Assembly (NCBI GenBank): GCA_903927685.1
Contig: CAIYOB010001367.1
Location: 1-16,170, forward strand
Length of the DNA: 16,170 nucleotides
Direction: 5' to 3'
Source: an uncultured Planctomycetaceae bacterium
GTDB lineage: Bacteria; Planctomycetota; Planctomycetia; Pirellulales; Pirellulaceae
Part shown: in pieces, positions 8,223 to 15,122 of the stretch
How the letters are laid out: each line of letters begins with the position of its first letter
Numbering within the stretch: position 1 is the stretch's first letter
Notes under the pieces: model-generated
Seen by the model: only the letters and a program-made list of their open reading frames with translations
Database searches by the model: none
What the model was told of the DNA's origin: nothing
Made by a program: the position numbers and the translations under genes

Positions 8223-9242
8223 ATGACGAAGTTCTTGGTGACCGGAGCGGCGGGGTTCATCGGCTTTCATGTCAGCCAGCGGCTATTGGGGCGCGGCGAC
8301 GAAGTCGTGGGCCTGGACAACGTGAACGACTACTACGACGTGCGGCTGAAGTACGCGCGGCTGGCCCAACTGCAAAACCAGCCCCAGTTCCGCTTCGTCA
8401 AGGCGGATCTGGCGGACCGCGAGGCGCTGCAGCAGGTCTTCGTCAACGACCGGCCGGAGGTCGTGATCCACCTGGCGGCTCAAGCGGGTGTGCGTTATTC
8501 GCTGGAGAATCCGCAGGCCTACATCGACAGCAACCTGGTCGGCTTCACGAATATTCTCGAGGGCTGCCGCCACCACGGCGTGCGGCATCTGGCCTACGCT
8601 TCGTCCAGCTCCGTGTACGGAGCCAACACGCGCATGCCGTTCTCCGTCCACGACAACGTCGACCATCCGGTCAGCCTGTATGCGGCGACCAAGAAAGCCA
8701 ACGAGCTGATGGCGCATACGTACAGCCACCTGTTCCGCCTGCCGACGACCGGCTTGCGGTTCTTCACCGTGTACGGTCCCTGGGGCCGGCCCGACATGGC
8801 TTTGTTCAAGTTCACCCAAGCCATGCTCGCCGGCCAGCCGATCGACGTCTACAACCAGGGCCGCATGCAGCGGGACTTTACCTACATCGACGATATCGCC
8901 CAAGGCGTGATTCGCGTCGCGGACCGCGTCGCCACGCCGAACCCCGCCTGGTCGGGCGACACACCGGATCCCGGCACCAGCTTGGCGCCGTACAAGATCT
9001 ACAACATCGGCAACCACCAGCCCGTCGAGTTGCTGTACTTTATCGAAGTGCTGGAAAAGTGCCTGGGGCGAAAGGCCGAGAAACGCCTGCTGCCGATCCA
9101 GGCGGGCGACGTGCCGGCAACGTACGCCGACGTGGACGACTTGATGCGGGACGTCGGCTTCCAGCCGGCGACGTCCATCGAGGAAGGGATCGCCCGGTTT
9201 GTGGCTTGGTACCGCGAGTACTATCAAGTAGCGAAGGGTTAA
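8223..9242 (+). CDS. NAD-dependent UDP-glucuronate 4-epimerase (CapI-type extended SDR)
   Basis: 339 aa from ATG 8223, which has GGAG 10 nt upstream; the frame is open further left to 8046 but that part crosses the repeat element. Extended short-chain dehydrogenase: NAD-binding TGAAGFIG (7-14), [12 protein letters not shown] (32-43), [14 protein letters not shown] (84-97), the catalytic SSSSVYG (127-133) and YAATK (Tyr153, Lys157), and [14 protein letters not shown] (184-197). These are the hallmark of UDP-glucuronate 4-epimerases, which make UDP-galacturonate for capsule, LPS or exopolysaccharide. A related UDP-hexose epimerase role is less likely. The stop is 2 bp from the next gene, so it is the first gene of a three-gene operon. 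Confidence 0.92.
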   Translation: MTKFLVTGAAGFIGFHVSQRLLGRGDEVVGLDNVNDYYDVRLKYARLAQLQNQPQFRFVKADLADREALQQVFVNDRPEVVIHLAAQAGVRYSLENPQAYIDSNLVGFTNILEGCRHHGVRHLAYASSSSVYGANTRMPFSVHDNVDHPVSLYAATKKANELMAHTYSHLFRLPTTGLRFFTVYGPWGRPDMALFKFTQAMLAGQPIDVYNQGRMQRDFTYIDDIAQGVIRVADRVATPNPAWSGDTPDPGTSLAPYKIYNIGNHQPVELLYFIEVLEKCLGRKAEKRLLPIQAGDVPATYADVDDLMRDVGFQPATSIEEGIARFVAWYREYYQVAKG

Positions 9243-9244
9243 CG

Positions 9245-10201
9245 ATGAACAACACCACGCGTCGAGGTTTTCTGCAGGCAGCCGCCGGGGCGGCGGTCGC
9301 CGGCTGGGCGGGAGCCCGGTCTGCTGCGCGAGCGAGCGAATCGGCTGTTCCCGCGTCGATCCGCCTGGGAGCGCCCGTCTTCAATGCGCCCCAAGATCCC
9401 GAGGGCCTGGCACTGGCCCATCGCCAGGCGGGCTATCGCGCCGCCTACTGTCCGGGCGTCGGCCTCGACGACAAAGCGCGGATCCGCGAGATCGAACAGG
9501 CGTTTGCCAAGCACGACGTGGTGATCGCCGAAGTCGGCCGCTGGTGCAACTTGTTGGAACCGGACGAGGCCAAGCGGGCGAAGAACCTGCAACTGGTGAC
9601 CGAAGGCCTGGCCCTGGCGGACGAAATCGGCGCTCGCTGCTGTGTGGATATCGCCGGGTCGTTCAATCCGGACATCTGGTACGGCCCGCATCCGGACAAC
9701 CTCTCGCCGCGGTTCTTCGACGCGGTCGTCGAGAACGCGCGCAAGATCATCGACGCAGTGAAACCCAAGCGGGCCAAGCTGGCCTACGAGATGATGGGCT
9801 GGGCGCTGCCGGACAGTGCCGACTCGTACGCCGCGATGATCAAGGCCGTCGATCGGGACGGCTTCGGCGTCCACCTGGACCCCTGCAACATCATCAACTC
9901 GCCGGCCCGCTACTACGGCAACCGCGAGCTGCTGAACGAATGCTTCGACAAGCTGGGCCCGTGGATCGTCAGCTGTCACGCCAAGGACGTGACGTGGGAT
10001 GTCGAAATGCAGGTCCACTTCCGCGAAGTGGTGTTGGGTACGGGGACGCTGGATTACGCCACGTACCTCAAGCGGCTGGCCGCACTGCCGCATTCGCCGC
10101 CACTGATGGTCGAGCACATGAGCGGTGCCGAACAGTACGACCAATCGCGAAAGTACTTGCTGGAGGTCGCCGGCAAGGTCGGGGTCAGCTTCGGAACGTG
10201 A
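9245..10201 (+). CDS. Tat-exported sugar phosphate isomerase/epimerase-like TIM-barrel protein
   Basis: 318 aa from ATG 9245, 2 bp after the epimerase stop. The N-terminus carries a twin-arginine signal (TRRGFLQ at 5-11, then an Ala-rich hydrophobic stretch to about residue 30), so the folded protein is exported. The rest is a xylose-isomerase-like (AP-endonuclease 2) barrel with all four expected metal ligands: Glu182 (YEMMGW), Asp212 (HLDPCN), His245 (SCHAKD) and Glu290 (VEHM), plus GTGTLDY (265-271). Characterised relatives isomerise or epimerise keto-sugars, inosose or hydroxypyruvate; the substrate here is not readable. Tight coupling to a UDP-sugar epimerase and a methyltransferase is an odd pairing, because those two act in the cytoplasm. 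Confidence 0.85.
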   Translation: MNNTTRRGFLQAAAGAAVAGWAGARSAARASESAVPASIRLGAPVFNAPQDPEGLALAHRQAGYRAAYCPGVGLDDKARIREIEQAFAKHDVVIAEVGRWCNLLEPDEAKRAKNLQLVTEGLALADEIGARCCVDIAGSFNPDIWYGPHPDNLSPRFFDAVVENARKIIDAVKPKRAKLAYEMMGWALPDSADSYAAMIKAVDRDGFGVHLDPCNIINSPARYYGNRELLNECFDKLGPWIVSCHAKDVTWDVEMQVHFREVVLGTGTLDYATYLKRLAALPHSPPLMVEHMSGAEQYDQSRKYLLEVAGKVGVSFGT

Positions 10202-10202
10202 C

Positions 10203-11018
10203 ATGTCCGACGAGGAAATCCAGGCCCAGCTCCACAACCAGCGCGTCTGGGACGAGCGGGCTCGCCGGGGCCAGGCGTTCACCGAGCCGCTGACGGACGA
10301 CGAATTGTTCGATCCGGTGCGGCGGCGGGCCGCTTTGCATTGGCTGGGCGGCAACGTCCGCGGCCGCCGCGTGCTGTGCCTGGCAGCCGGCGGAGGCCGG
10401 CACGGCGTGCTGTACGCCCTGGCCGGCGCCCAGGTGACCGTCGTGGACATCAGTCCCGAGATGCTGCGGATCGACCGCGACGTGGCCCAGGCCCGCGGCG
10501 TCAGCGTCCAGACGGTACAGGCTTCGATGGACGACCTGCCGATGTTCGCCGACGGACAGTTCGAGTTCGTCGTCCAGCCGGTCAGCACGTGCTATGTGCC
10601 CGACCTGGCCAAGGTCTACGCCGAGGTCGCCCGGGTGCTGGCCGGCGGCGGGGTGTACATCAGCCAGCACAAGACGCCGACCAACTTGCAGGCCGGGGCC
10701 AAACCCGGACCGCGCGGCTACGAGCTGCTGGTGCCCTACTACCAGCGAAGCCCGTTGCCCCGAGCCGCTGCCGGGCTGCTTCGCGAAGCCGGGGCGCTGG
10801 AGTACCTGCACCGCTGGGAGGACCTGATCGGCGGCCTGTGCCGAGCCGGATTCGTGGTCGAAGACCTCGAGGAGCCTCGCCACGCGGATCCGACGGCCGA
10901 GCTGGGCAGCTTGGGGCACCGCGCTTGTTACGTGGCTCCGTACGTGCGCATCAAGGCCCGCCGCTGTGCGACCGGCGGATCGGCCGAAAACGCAGCGCGC
11001 GTGCTGACCTGGCGCTAG
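10203..11018 (+). CDS. Class I SAM-dependent methyltransferase
   Basis: 271 aa from ATG 10203, 1 bp after the isomerase stop. Motif I is VLCLAAGGGRHG (57-68), with the adenosine-ribose acidic residue Asp82 in VTVVDISPEML; MDDLPMFADGQFEFVV (109-124) forms motifs II/III. It resembles the Methyltransf_11/UbiE-like fold. An N-terminal segment (NQRVWDERARRGQAF) is typical of small-molecule methyltransferases. The LAAGGGRHG loop departs slightly from the usual DxGxGxG but keeps the glycines. Its substrate is unknown; the upstream epimerase suggests, without proving, a sugar or glycan target. The C-terminal 20 residues (CATGGSAENAARV) are low in conservation signal. It closes the operon and converges on the next gene. 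Confidence 0.85.
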   Translation: MSDEEIQAQLHNQRVWDERARRGQAFTEPLTDDELFDPVRRRAALHWLGGNVRGRRVLCLAAGGGRHGVLYALAGAQVTVVDISPEMLRIDRDVAQARGVSVQTVQASMDDLPMFADGQFEFVVQPVSTCYVPDLAKVYAEVARVLAGGGVYISQHKTPTNLQAGAKPGPRGYELLVPYYQRSPLPRAAAGLLREAGALEYLHRWEDLIGGLCRAGFVVEDLEEPRHADPTAELGSLGHRACYVAPYVRIKARRCATGGSAENAARVLTWR

Positions 11019-11041
11019 CGTGCCGTTAGGACTGAATGTCG

Positions 11042-11133
11042 GGGTGCCTGGGCTCGAGCGCAGCGAGCCCCCAGCGGCCAAGCAAAGTCTGGGGGCTCGC
11101 CGCTCGTTCCTCGCGGCTCGACCCCAGCCACCC
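11042..11133. repeat. Palindromic intergenic repeat, copy 2
   Basis: A 92-bp imperfect palindrome: left arm GGGTGCCTGGGCTCGAGC and right arm GCTCGACCCCAGCCACCC. Its right half (11089-11133) is the inverted copy of 8077-8121. It sits between convergent genes (methyltransferase stop 11018, isomerase stop 11177), where a strong hairpin could terminate or protect transcripts from either side. GC-rich tails GCCCCAGCCACC follow at 11135-11153. Confidence 0.8.
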
Positions 11134-11176
11134 TGCCCCAGCCACCCAGCCCCAATTCGCAAGCCTCGACAACGCG

Positions 11177-12136
11177 CTACGCCTGCAGCCCGGCGACGAC
11201 GAGTTCCAAGAACCGCCGAGCTCGTGCCGCCAACTCGTCGACGCCCTCCGGCGTCGCCGGCCGGGGGACCAGCGGGGCGAAGATGTTCTCGCAGCACAGG
11301 GGCAGCTTCAGGCCGCGAAAGGCCACGGGATGCAGCAGCCGGTAGTGATCGATCTCGCCCAGCCCGGGTCCACAGTCCTCGTCCCGGGGCCAGTTGCGAT
11401 GGTCCTTGATGCAAAAGCTGCGGACCTCGTCGGCGCATTGGAGAATGTCGGGGATCGGGTCGACGTTCAGATAGTCCATCACATTGCCGCCGTCGTAGTT
11501 CACCTGGATGTTCGGGTGAGCGACTTCGCGGACAATCTTCGCGCACGCTTCGCCGGTGCCGGTCGAGCCGCCGTGCTGTTTGACGACCAGCAGCACGCCG
11601 TGATCCTGAGCGATCGGGCCGAGCTTCTTGAACCGCTCGATCCAGACTGGCGCGTTGCCGCCTTCGGTGTGGCCAAAGGTCAGGACCTGGGGGACGCCGG
11701 CCGCCGCCGCTTGCCGGATGCGTTGCGTCAGCACTTCCAACGCGCGCGGAGCCTCGGGGTAGATCAGCGAGAACATCAGCAGCGGCTCCAGCCCCATATC
11801 GCGGCAGCGGCGGCCCAGTTCCGCGGCCCGCTCGGGCGGCGCGTCCTCGGCCAGCACGGGCACGTTCCGCCCGTCCGTTTCAACGTGCTGCGTGCCCCAA
11901 GCGACATAGCGATAGCCGGCCGAGCGGATCCCGCTCAGGGCCCGGTCTAGCGGGAATGGGCTGTAGGGCAGCGTCATGCAGGCGATCTGAAACTCCGTGG
12001 GCCGGCCGCGCTGCTCCGGAGTCGGGTCGGCGGCACGCAAGGAGCCGCCGACGGTTGCGGACAAAGCCGCGGCGCCGGCCTGCAGGAAGGTACGACGTGA
12101 GCACGAGGACGGCGAAGACAGCCGGATAAACGACAT
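11177..12136 (-). CDS. Tat-exported sugar phosphate isomerase/epimerase-like protein with altered metal site
   Basis: 319 aa from ATG 12136 (GGAG 9 nt upstream). A Tat signal, SRRTFLQ (13-19), and a hydrophobic Ala-rich stretch are followed by a predicted cleavage near LRAAD (33-37). The body is a xylose-isomerase-like TIM barrel: Asp215 in QVNYDGGN, His246 in CIKDH, Glu283 in CCENIF, and PGLGEIDHYRLL (257-268). The first metal-binding position, usually Glu in an ENHGG-like context, here reads VVKQHGG (Lys186-Gln187-His188). It is only distantly like the plus-strand isomerase at 9245, so the two are not a recent duplication. It is divergent from the DUF1080/oxidoreductase pair. Likely periplasmic; substrate unknown. 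Confidence 0.85.
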   Translation of the reverse strand: MSFIRLSSPSSCSRRTFLQAGAAALSATVGGSLRAADPTPEQRGRPTEFQIACMTLPYSPFPLDRALSGIRSAGYRYVAWGTQHVETDGRNVPVLAEDAPPERAAELGRRCRDMGLEPLLMFSLIYPEAPRALEVLTQRIRQAAAAGVPQVLTFGHTEGGNAPVWIERFKKLGPIAQDHGVLLVVKQHGGSTGTGEACAKIVREVAHPNIQVNYDGGNVMDYLNVDPIPDILQCADEVRSFCIKDHRNWPRDEDCGPGLGEIDHYRLLHPVAFRGLKLPLCCENIFAPLVPRPATPEGVDELAARARRFLELVVAGLQA

Positions 12137-12205
12137 GGCGATTCTCCAGGAACCAAGTGACGTTACGCAGCGGGCAAACCCCCGCCCGGATTATTCACCG
12201 GCCCC

Positions 12206-12396
12206 ATCGTAACCCGAAGCGTAAGGACCGCGAAAGGAATAACTGTCGGCTTTTCAATGTAGTCATCACGCTCCGCGTGATGTCATGTCGTCACGGCGGA
12301 GCGTGACGACTACATTGGATGCGACACTCGTTGATTCGCCGGTTCTAAGCGAGGACCAAGACATGTGTGATCCTCGCTGACGCTTTGGGTTACGAT
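12206..12396. repeat. Inverted-repeat-bounded intergenic element
   Basis: The left boundary ATCGTAACCCGAAGCGTAAG (12206-12225) is matched by the reverse complement of 12377-12396 with two mismatches. Inside lie a 63-bp palindrome (12255-12317) and the stem AGCGAGGA/TCCTCGCT (12348-12355 with 12371-12378). The CGTAACCC-AAGCGT sequence is of a kind I associate with planctomycete intergenic repeats. No protein-coding capacity. Confidence 0.7.
12255..12317. repeat. 63-bp near-perfect palindrome (REP/MITE-like)
   Basis: The arm starting CAATGTAGTCATCACGCTCC (12255-12280) pairs with 12291-12317, which reads the same on the opposite strand apart from one substitution and one inserted base. Each arm holds its own small hairpin (TCACGC/GCGTGA). 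This structure is typical of dispersed extragenic palindromes. Confidence 0.85.
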
Positions 12397-12514
12397 GGAA
12401 CTCGTGGCTGCGAAATCCCCTGTCCATTCATGATCCAGGCCAGCGGCGGCGCCTGAATTATCGCCTGCGGTGTCTGGCCGCCGCAATCGGAGCAAGATTC
12501 TTCGTCGACTTTTC

Positions 12515-12543
12515 TTGCCCCGGCCGCCGGACAGTCTTAAGAT
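12515..12543 (+). promoter_or_regulatory. Candidate sigma70-like promoter for the DUF1080/oxidoreductase operon
   Basis: TTGCCC (12515-12520; 4/6), 17-nt spacer, TAAGAT (12538-12543; 4/6). The expected start of transcription is about 45 nt before ATG 12596. An upstream in-frame ATG at 12542 overlaps the -10 box, which argues for 12596 as the real start codon. Confidence 0.35.
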
Positions 12544-12595
12544 GAGCACCTGGAAAAGGCTTGAAACGCCGACCGATTCACCGCCGAGGCTCGCT

Positions 12596-13414
12596 ATGCG
12601 CTTCGAAAAACGCTTGATGCTCGCGTGCCTGCTCTGCCTTCCGGCCTCCGGACTCCACGCGGACCCGCCCCAACCGCTTTCGCCCGGCAACGCTCCCATC
12701 CAGCTGTTTAACGGCCGGGACTTTTCCGGACTGTACACCTTTCTGAAAGGCCGCGGCGTCCGCCACGAGCCCGACGCGGTCTTCCGCGTCAAAGACGGCG
12801 TGCTCCACGTGTCCGGCGAGGGACGCGGCTACATCGCCACCGAACAGGAATACCGGGACTATCACCTGAGCGTCGAATACAAGTGGGGCCAGCGCGACGA
12901 CGGTTCCGGCTATGTCCGCAACGCGGGCGTGCTGGTCCACGGCACGGGCGCTGACGGAGGGCACTCCAGCGGCGTCTGGATGGCCGCGCTGGAAATCCAG
13001 CTGGCCCAGGGCTGCGAAGGCGATCTGATTGTGATCCGCGGCCAGACCGACGACGGCCAACCAATCCTGGTCGACATGGCGTCGGAGGTGCGCAAGGCTG
13101 AGGACGGCAAGACGCGCTGGCAGGCGGGCGGCGAAAAAGTCCGCTATGCCGGCAAACAGTTCTGGTGGTCACGGCATGAACCGTTCTTCGCAGAGAAGCT
13201 GGACACCCGCGGCCAACACGACGTCGCCAGCCCGCGCGGCGAGTGGACCCGCGTCGAGGTGCTGTGCCGAGGCGACCGCGTCACGGTGAAGATCAACGGC
13301 GTGACCGTCAACGAAGCCTTGGAGGTCTCGCCATCGCACGGAAAGATCCTGCTGCAAAACGAAGGCAGCGAGATCGAGTATCGGAATTGGCAATTGCAAC
13401 CGTTGGCCGAATAA
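12596..13414 (+). CDS. Secreted DUF1080 / 3-keto-disaccharide hydrolase-domain protein
   Basis: 272 aa from ATG 12596 (GAGG 7 nt upstream). A Sec signal peptide, RFEKRLMLACLLCLPASGLHA, is probably cleaved at HA|DP (residue 22). The mature part is one concanavalin-like jelly roll of the DUF1080 family: LFNGRDFSG (37-45), VKDGVLHVSGEG (65-76), LSVEYKWG (91-98), NAGVLVH (109-115), ALEIQL (131-136), WTRVEVLCRGDRVTVKING (217-235), and GKILLQNEGSEIEYRNWQL (249-267). Members are annotated as 3-keto-disaccharide hydrolases or glycan-binding modules; which applies here cannot be told. It is 14 bp ahead of a Gfo/Idh/MocA oxidoreductase, so the two are cotranscribed and likely act on the same sugar outside the cytoplasm. 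Confidence 0.9.
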   Translation: MRFEKRLMLACLLCLPASGLHADPPQPLSPGNAPIQLFNGRDFSGLYTFLKGRGVRHEPDAVFRVKDGVLHVSGEGRGYIATEQEYRDYHLSVEYKWGQRDDGSGYVRNAGVLVHGTGADGGHSSGVWMAALEIQLAQGCEGDLIVIRGQTDDGQPILVDMASEVRKAEDGKTRWQAGGEKVRYAGKQFWWSRHEPFFAEKLDTRGQHDVASPRGEWTRVEVLCRGDRVTVKINGVTVNEALEVSPSHGKILLQNEGSEIEYRNWQLQPLAE

Positions 13415-13428
13415 CAGGAGTCCCGACC

Positions 13429-14742
13429 ATGCCCCGTCCCGACAACGCGTCCCACTTGCCTTCCCGCCGCCAGTTCCTGAACCGCACCGCGGCGACCGCG
13501 GCCTTGGGCCTCTCGGCGCTCGCCGCCTCGTCGGCTCGCACCGCCCATGCCGCCGGCAGCGACCTGCTGCGCGTCGGCCTTGTCGGCTGCGGCGGCCGCG
13601 GAACCGGAGCCGCTTCGCAAGCCCTGCGGGCCGACAAGAACGTCAAGCTGACCGCCATGGCCGACATGTTCGCCGACCGCCTGGAGCAAAGCCTGGCCGG
13701 ACTGGCGAAGCAGGCAGAGATCGCGGCCAAGATCGATGTGCCGCCCGAGCGGCGGTTCACCGGCGTGGACGGCTACCAGCAGTTGCTCGCCAGCGGCGTG
13801 GATGTGATCCTGCTGGCCACACCGCCCCATTTCCGGCCGGCGCACTTGCAGGCGGCCGTCGACGCCGGCGTGCACGTGTTTGCCGAAAAGCCCGTCGCGG
13901 TGGACGCGCCCGGCGTGCGGGCCGTGCTGGCCACTTGCGAACAGGCGGAAAAGAAGAACCTGTCGATCGTGTCCGGGCTGTGCCTGCGCTACTCGTACGG
14001 CTTCCAGGAAGTCGTGCGCCGGATCCAGGACGGGCAGATCGGCAAAGTGACCACGTTGTACGCCAACGACTACCGCGGCGGGATCTGGCTGAAGGCCCGT
14101 CAGCCGGACTGGACCGACATGCACAACCAGATGCGGAACTGGTACTACTACACGTGGCTGTGCGGCGACTTCAACGTCGAACAGCACGTGCACTTCCTGG
14201 ACGTCTGCGCATGGGCGTTGGGCGACCGGTACCCGGCCAAGGCGATGGGCTTGGGCGGCCGGCAGCAGCGCACCGGCCCCGAGTACGGCAATATCTACGA
14301 TCACCACTCGGTCGTATACGAATACGAAGACGGGGCCCGCCTGATCAGCAACTGCCGCCAGATGAACGGCTGCCGCAACGACATGAGCGCCCAGGTGGTG
14401 GGCACACAGGGCGTCGCCTCGTTCCAGGAACGCCGCAACGGGCTGACGGTCAGCACGCCAGCCGAGCAGTGGATCTACAAGGGCGAGGACAACGACATCT
14501 ACCAGACGGAGCACGACGAGTTGTTCGCCTCGATCCGCACCGGCCGGCCATTGAACAACGGCCGCTACATGGCCCACAGCACGCTGCTGGCGATCATGGG
14601 CCGCATGGCGACTTACACCGGCCAGGAGATCAGCTGGGAACAAGCCCTGAACTCCCAAGAGAACCTCACCCCGCCCAGCTTCGACTGGGGCCCCGCGCCG
14701 GAAGTCAAGATCGCCGTTCCCGGGGTGACCAAGTTCGTGTGA
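13429..14742 (+). CDS. Tat-exported Gfo/Idh/MocA-family oxidoreductase
   Basis: 437 aa from ATG 13429, with AGGAG 9 nt upstream. A twin-arginine signal, SRRQFLNRT (12-20), and a hydrophobic stretch to about residue 42 show export with a bound cofactor. The Rossmann fold starts at LRVGLVGCGGRGTG (47-60), followed by DVILLATPPHFR (125-136) and the catalytic AEKPVAVD (152-159, Lys154). The substrate-domain motif FNVEQHVHFLDVCAWALG (248-265) carries the conserved histidines. The family uses NAD(P) to oxidise or reduce sugars and inositols, and planctomycete members often serve glycoside 3-oxidation or retaining redox hydrolysis. Together with the DUF1080 protein this fits a keto-sugar route. The exact substrate is unknown. 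Confidence 0.92.
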   Translation: MPRPDNASHLPSRRQFLNRTAATAALGLSALAASSARTAHAAGSDLLRVGLVGCGGRGTGAASQALRADKNVKLTAMADMFADRLEQSLAGLAKQAEIAAKIDVPPERRFTGVDGYQQLLASGVDVILLATPPHFRPAHLQAAVDAGVHVFAEKPVAVDAPGVRAVLATCEQAEKKNLSIVSGLCLRYSYGFQEVVRRIQDGQIGKVTTLYANDYRGGIWLKARQPDWTDMHNQMRNWYYYTWLCGDFNVEQHVHFLDVCAWALGDRYPAKAMGLGGRQQRTGPEYGNIYDHHSVVYEYEDGARLISNCRQMNGCRNDMSAQVVGTQGVASFQERRNGLTVSTPAEQWIYKGEDNDIYQTEHDELFASIRTGRPLNNGRYMAHSTLLAIMGRMATYTGQEISWEQALNSQENLTPPSFDWGPAPEVKIAVPGVTKFV

Positions 14743-15122
14743 AGCCGGCAAGATCAGTGGCATTCCGTGACGCCTTCCAGTTCGGCGTGCCCGCTGCCCG
14801 AGTTCTCGCGTTCCTGCGTCGTCCGCGTGCGGCGAGGGTAAGAAGGACCAACGAGGAACTCAGTGTCTCGTCGCCCCATTTATAACCCCCCATTTATAAC
14901 CCGCAATTCAACTGCGATCGCGGGTTTGCGGGCGATCACGGCGGGTTATAAATGGGGGGGGGTTATAAATGAAGCAGAAGACAAACGAGGATTTCACCCG
15001 CCTGCGGCTGGCCGCCAGACGACCCAGTCATTGCGATTCGACAAGCCCCTGATTGACGTGGCCCGTTGCGTCGGCTATCCAGGTGCAGAAGTTCTTCTGC
15101 GGCGGGAAAGACGAGGTGCGGC
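14743..15122. other. 380-bp intergenic region with AT-rich palindrome and no clear gene
   Basis: Contains the palindromic element 14877-14971 and a 16-bp palindrome GCAGAAGTTCTTCTGC (15085-15100). Open frames crossing it are translations of the repeat. A frame from ATG 14969 (27 codons, stop 15050-15052) and its in-frame continuation show GC-rich third positions, so a decayed gene remnant is possible but unproven. Confidence 0.5.
14877..14971. repeat. 95-bp palindromic element with TTATAAATG arms
   Basis: The left arm (14877-14904) is CATTTATAACCCCCC followed by CATTTATAACCCGC, and the right arm (14941-14971) is its reverse complement except for the length of the C/G run (six versus nine). 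The 36-bp centre holds a second inverted pair, GATCGC/GCGATC. Each arm is also an internal direct repeat. AT-rich arms in GC-rich surroundings suggest a foreign or mobile origin such as a MITE; I see no clear target-site duplication. Confidence 0.85.

Larger units (their letters stand above)
12137..12595. other. 459-bp divergent intergenic region with nested palindromes
   Basis: No gene. The left part (12206-12396) is a mosaic of inverted repeats described separately; the right part (12397-12595) carries a promoter candidate and ribosome site for the DUF1080 gene. A minus-strand open frame crosses it but merely translates the repeat. Confidence 0.6.

Noticed and set aside
8077..11133. A composite transposon
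   Set aside because: No transposase, no evident target duplication, and the bracketing repeats are hairpins of a dispersed family; kept only as a finding to check.
10185..11546. A 453-codon minus-strand open frame across the methyltransferase and the repeat
   Set aside because: Passes through the palindromic element and the antisense of two recognised genes; no family resemblance.
12310..12792. A 160-codon minus-strand open frame upstream of the DUF1080 gene
   Set aside because: Overlaps the signal peptide region antisense and reads the dispersed repeat; typical of false gene calls in such genomes.
13144..14763. A 539-codon minus-strand open frame
   Set aside because: Antisense shadow of the oxidoreductase and DUF1080 genes, both of which are clearly recognisable on the plus strand.
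14877..14971. A CRISPR array or tandem repeat locus
   Set aside because: The units are inverted palindromes without spacer-like unique sequences of constant length.
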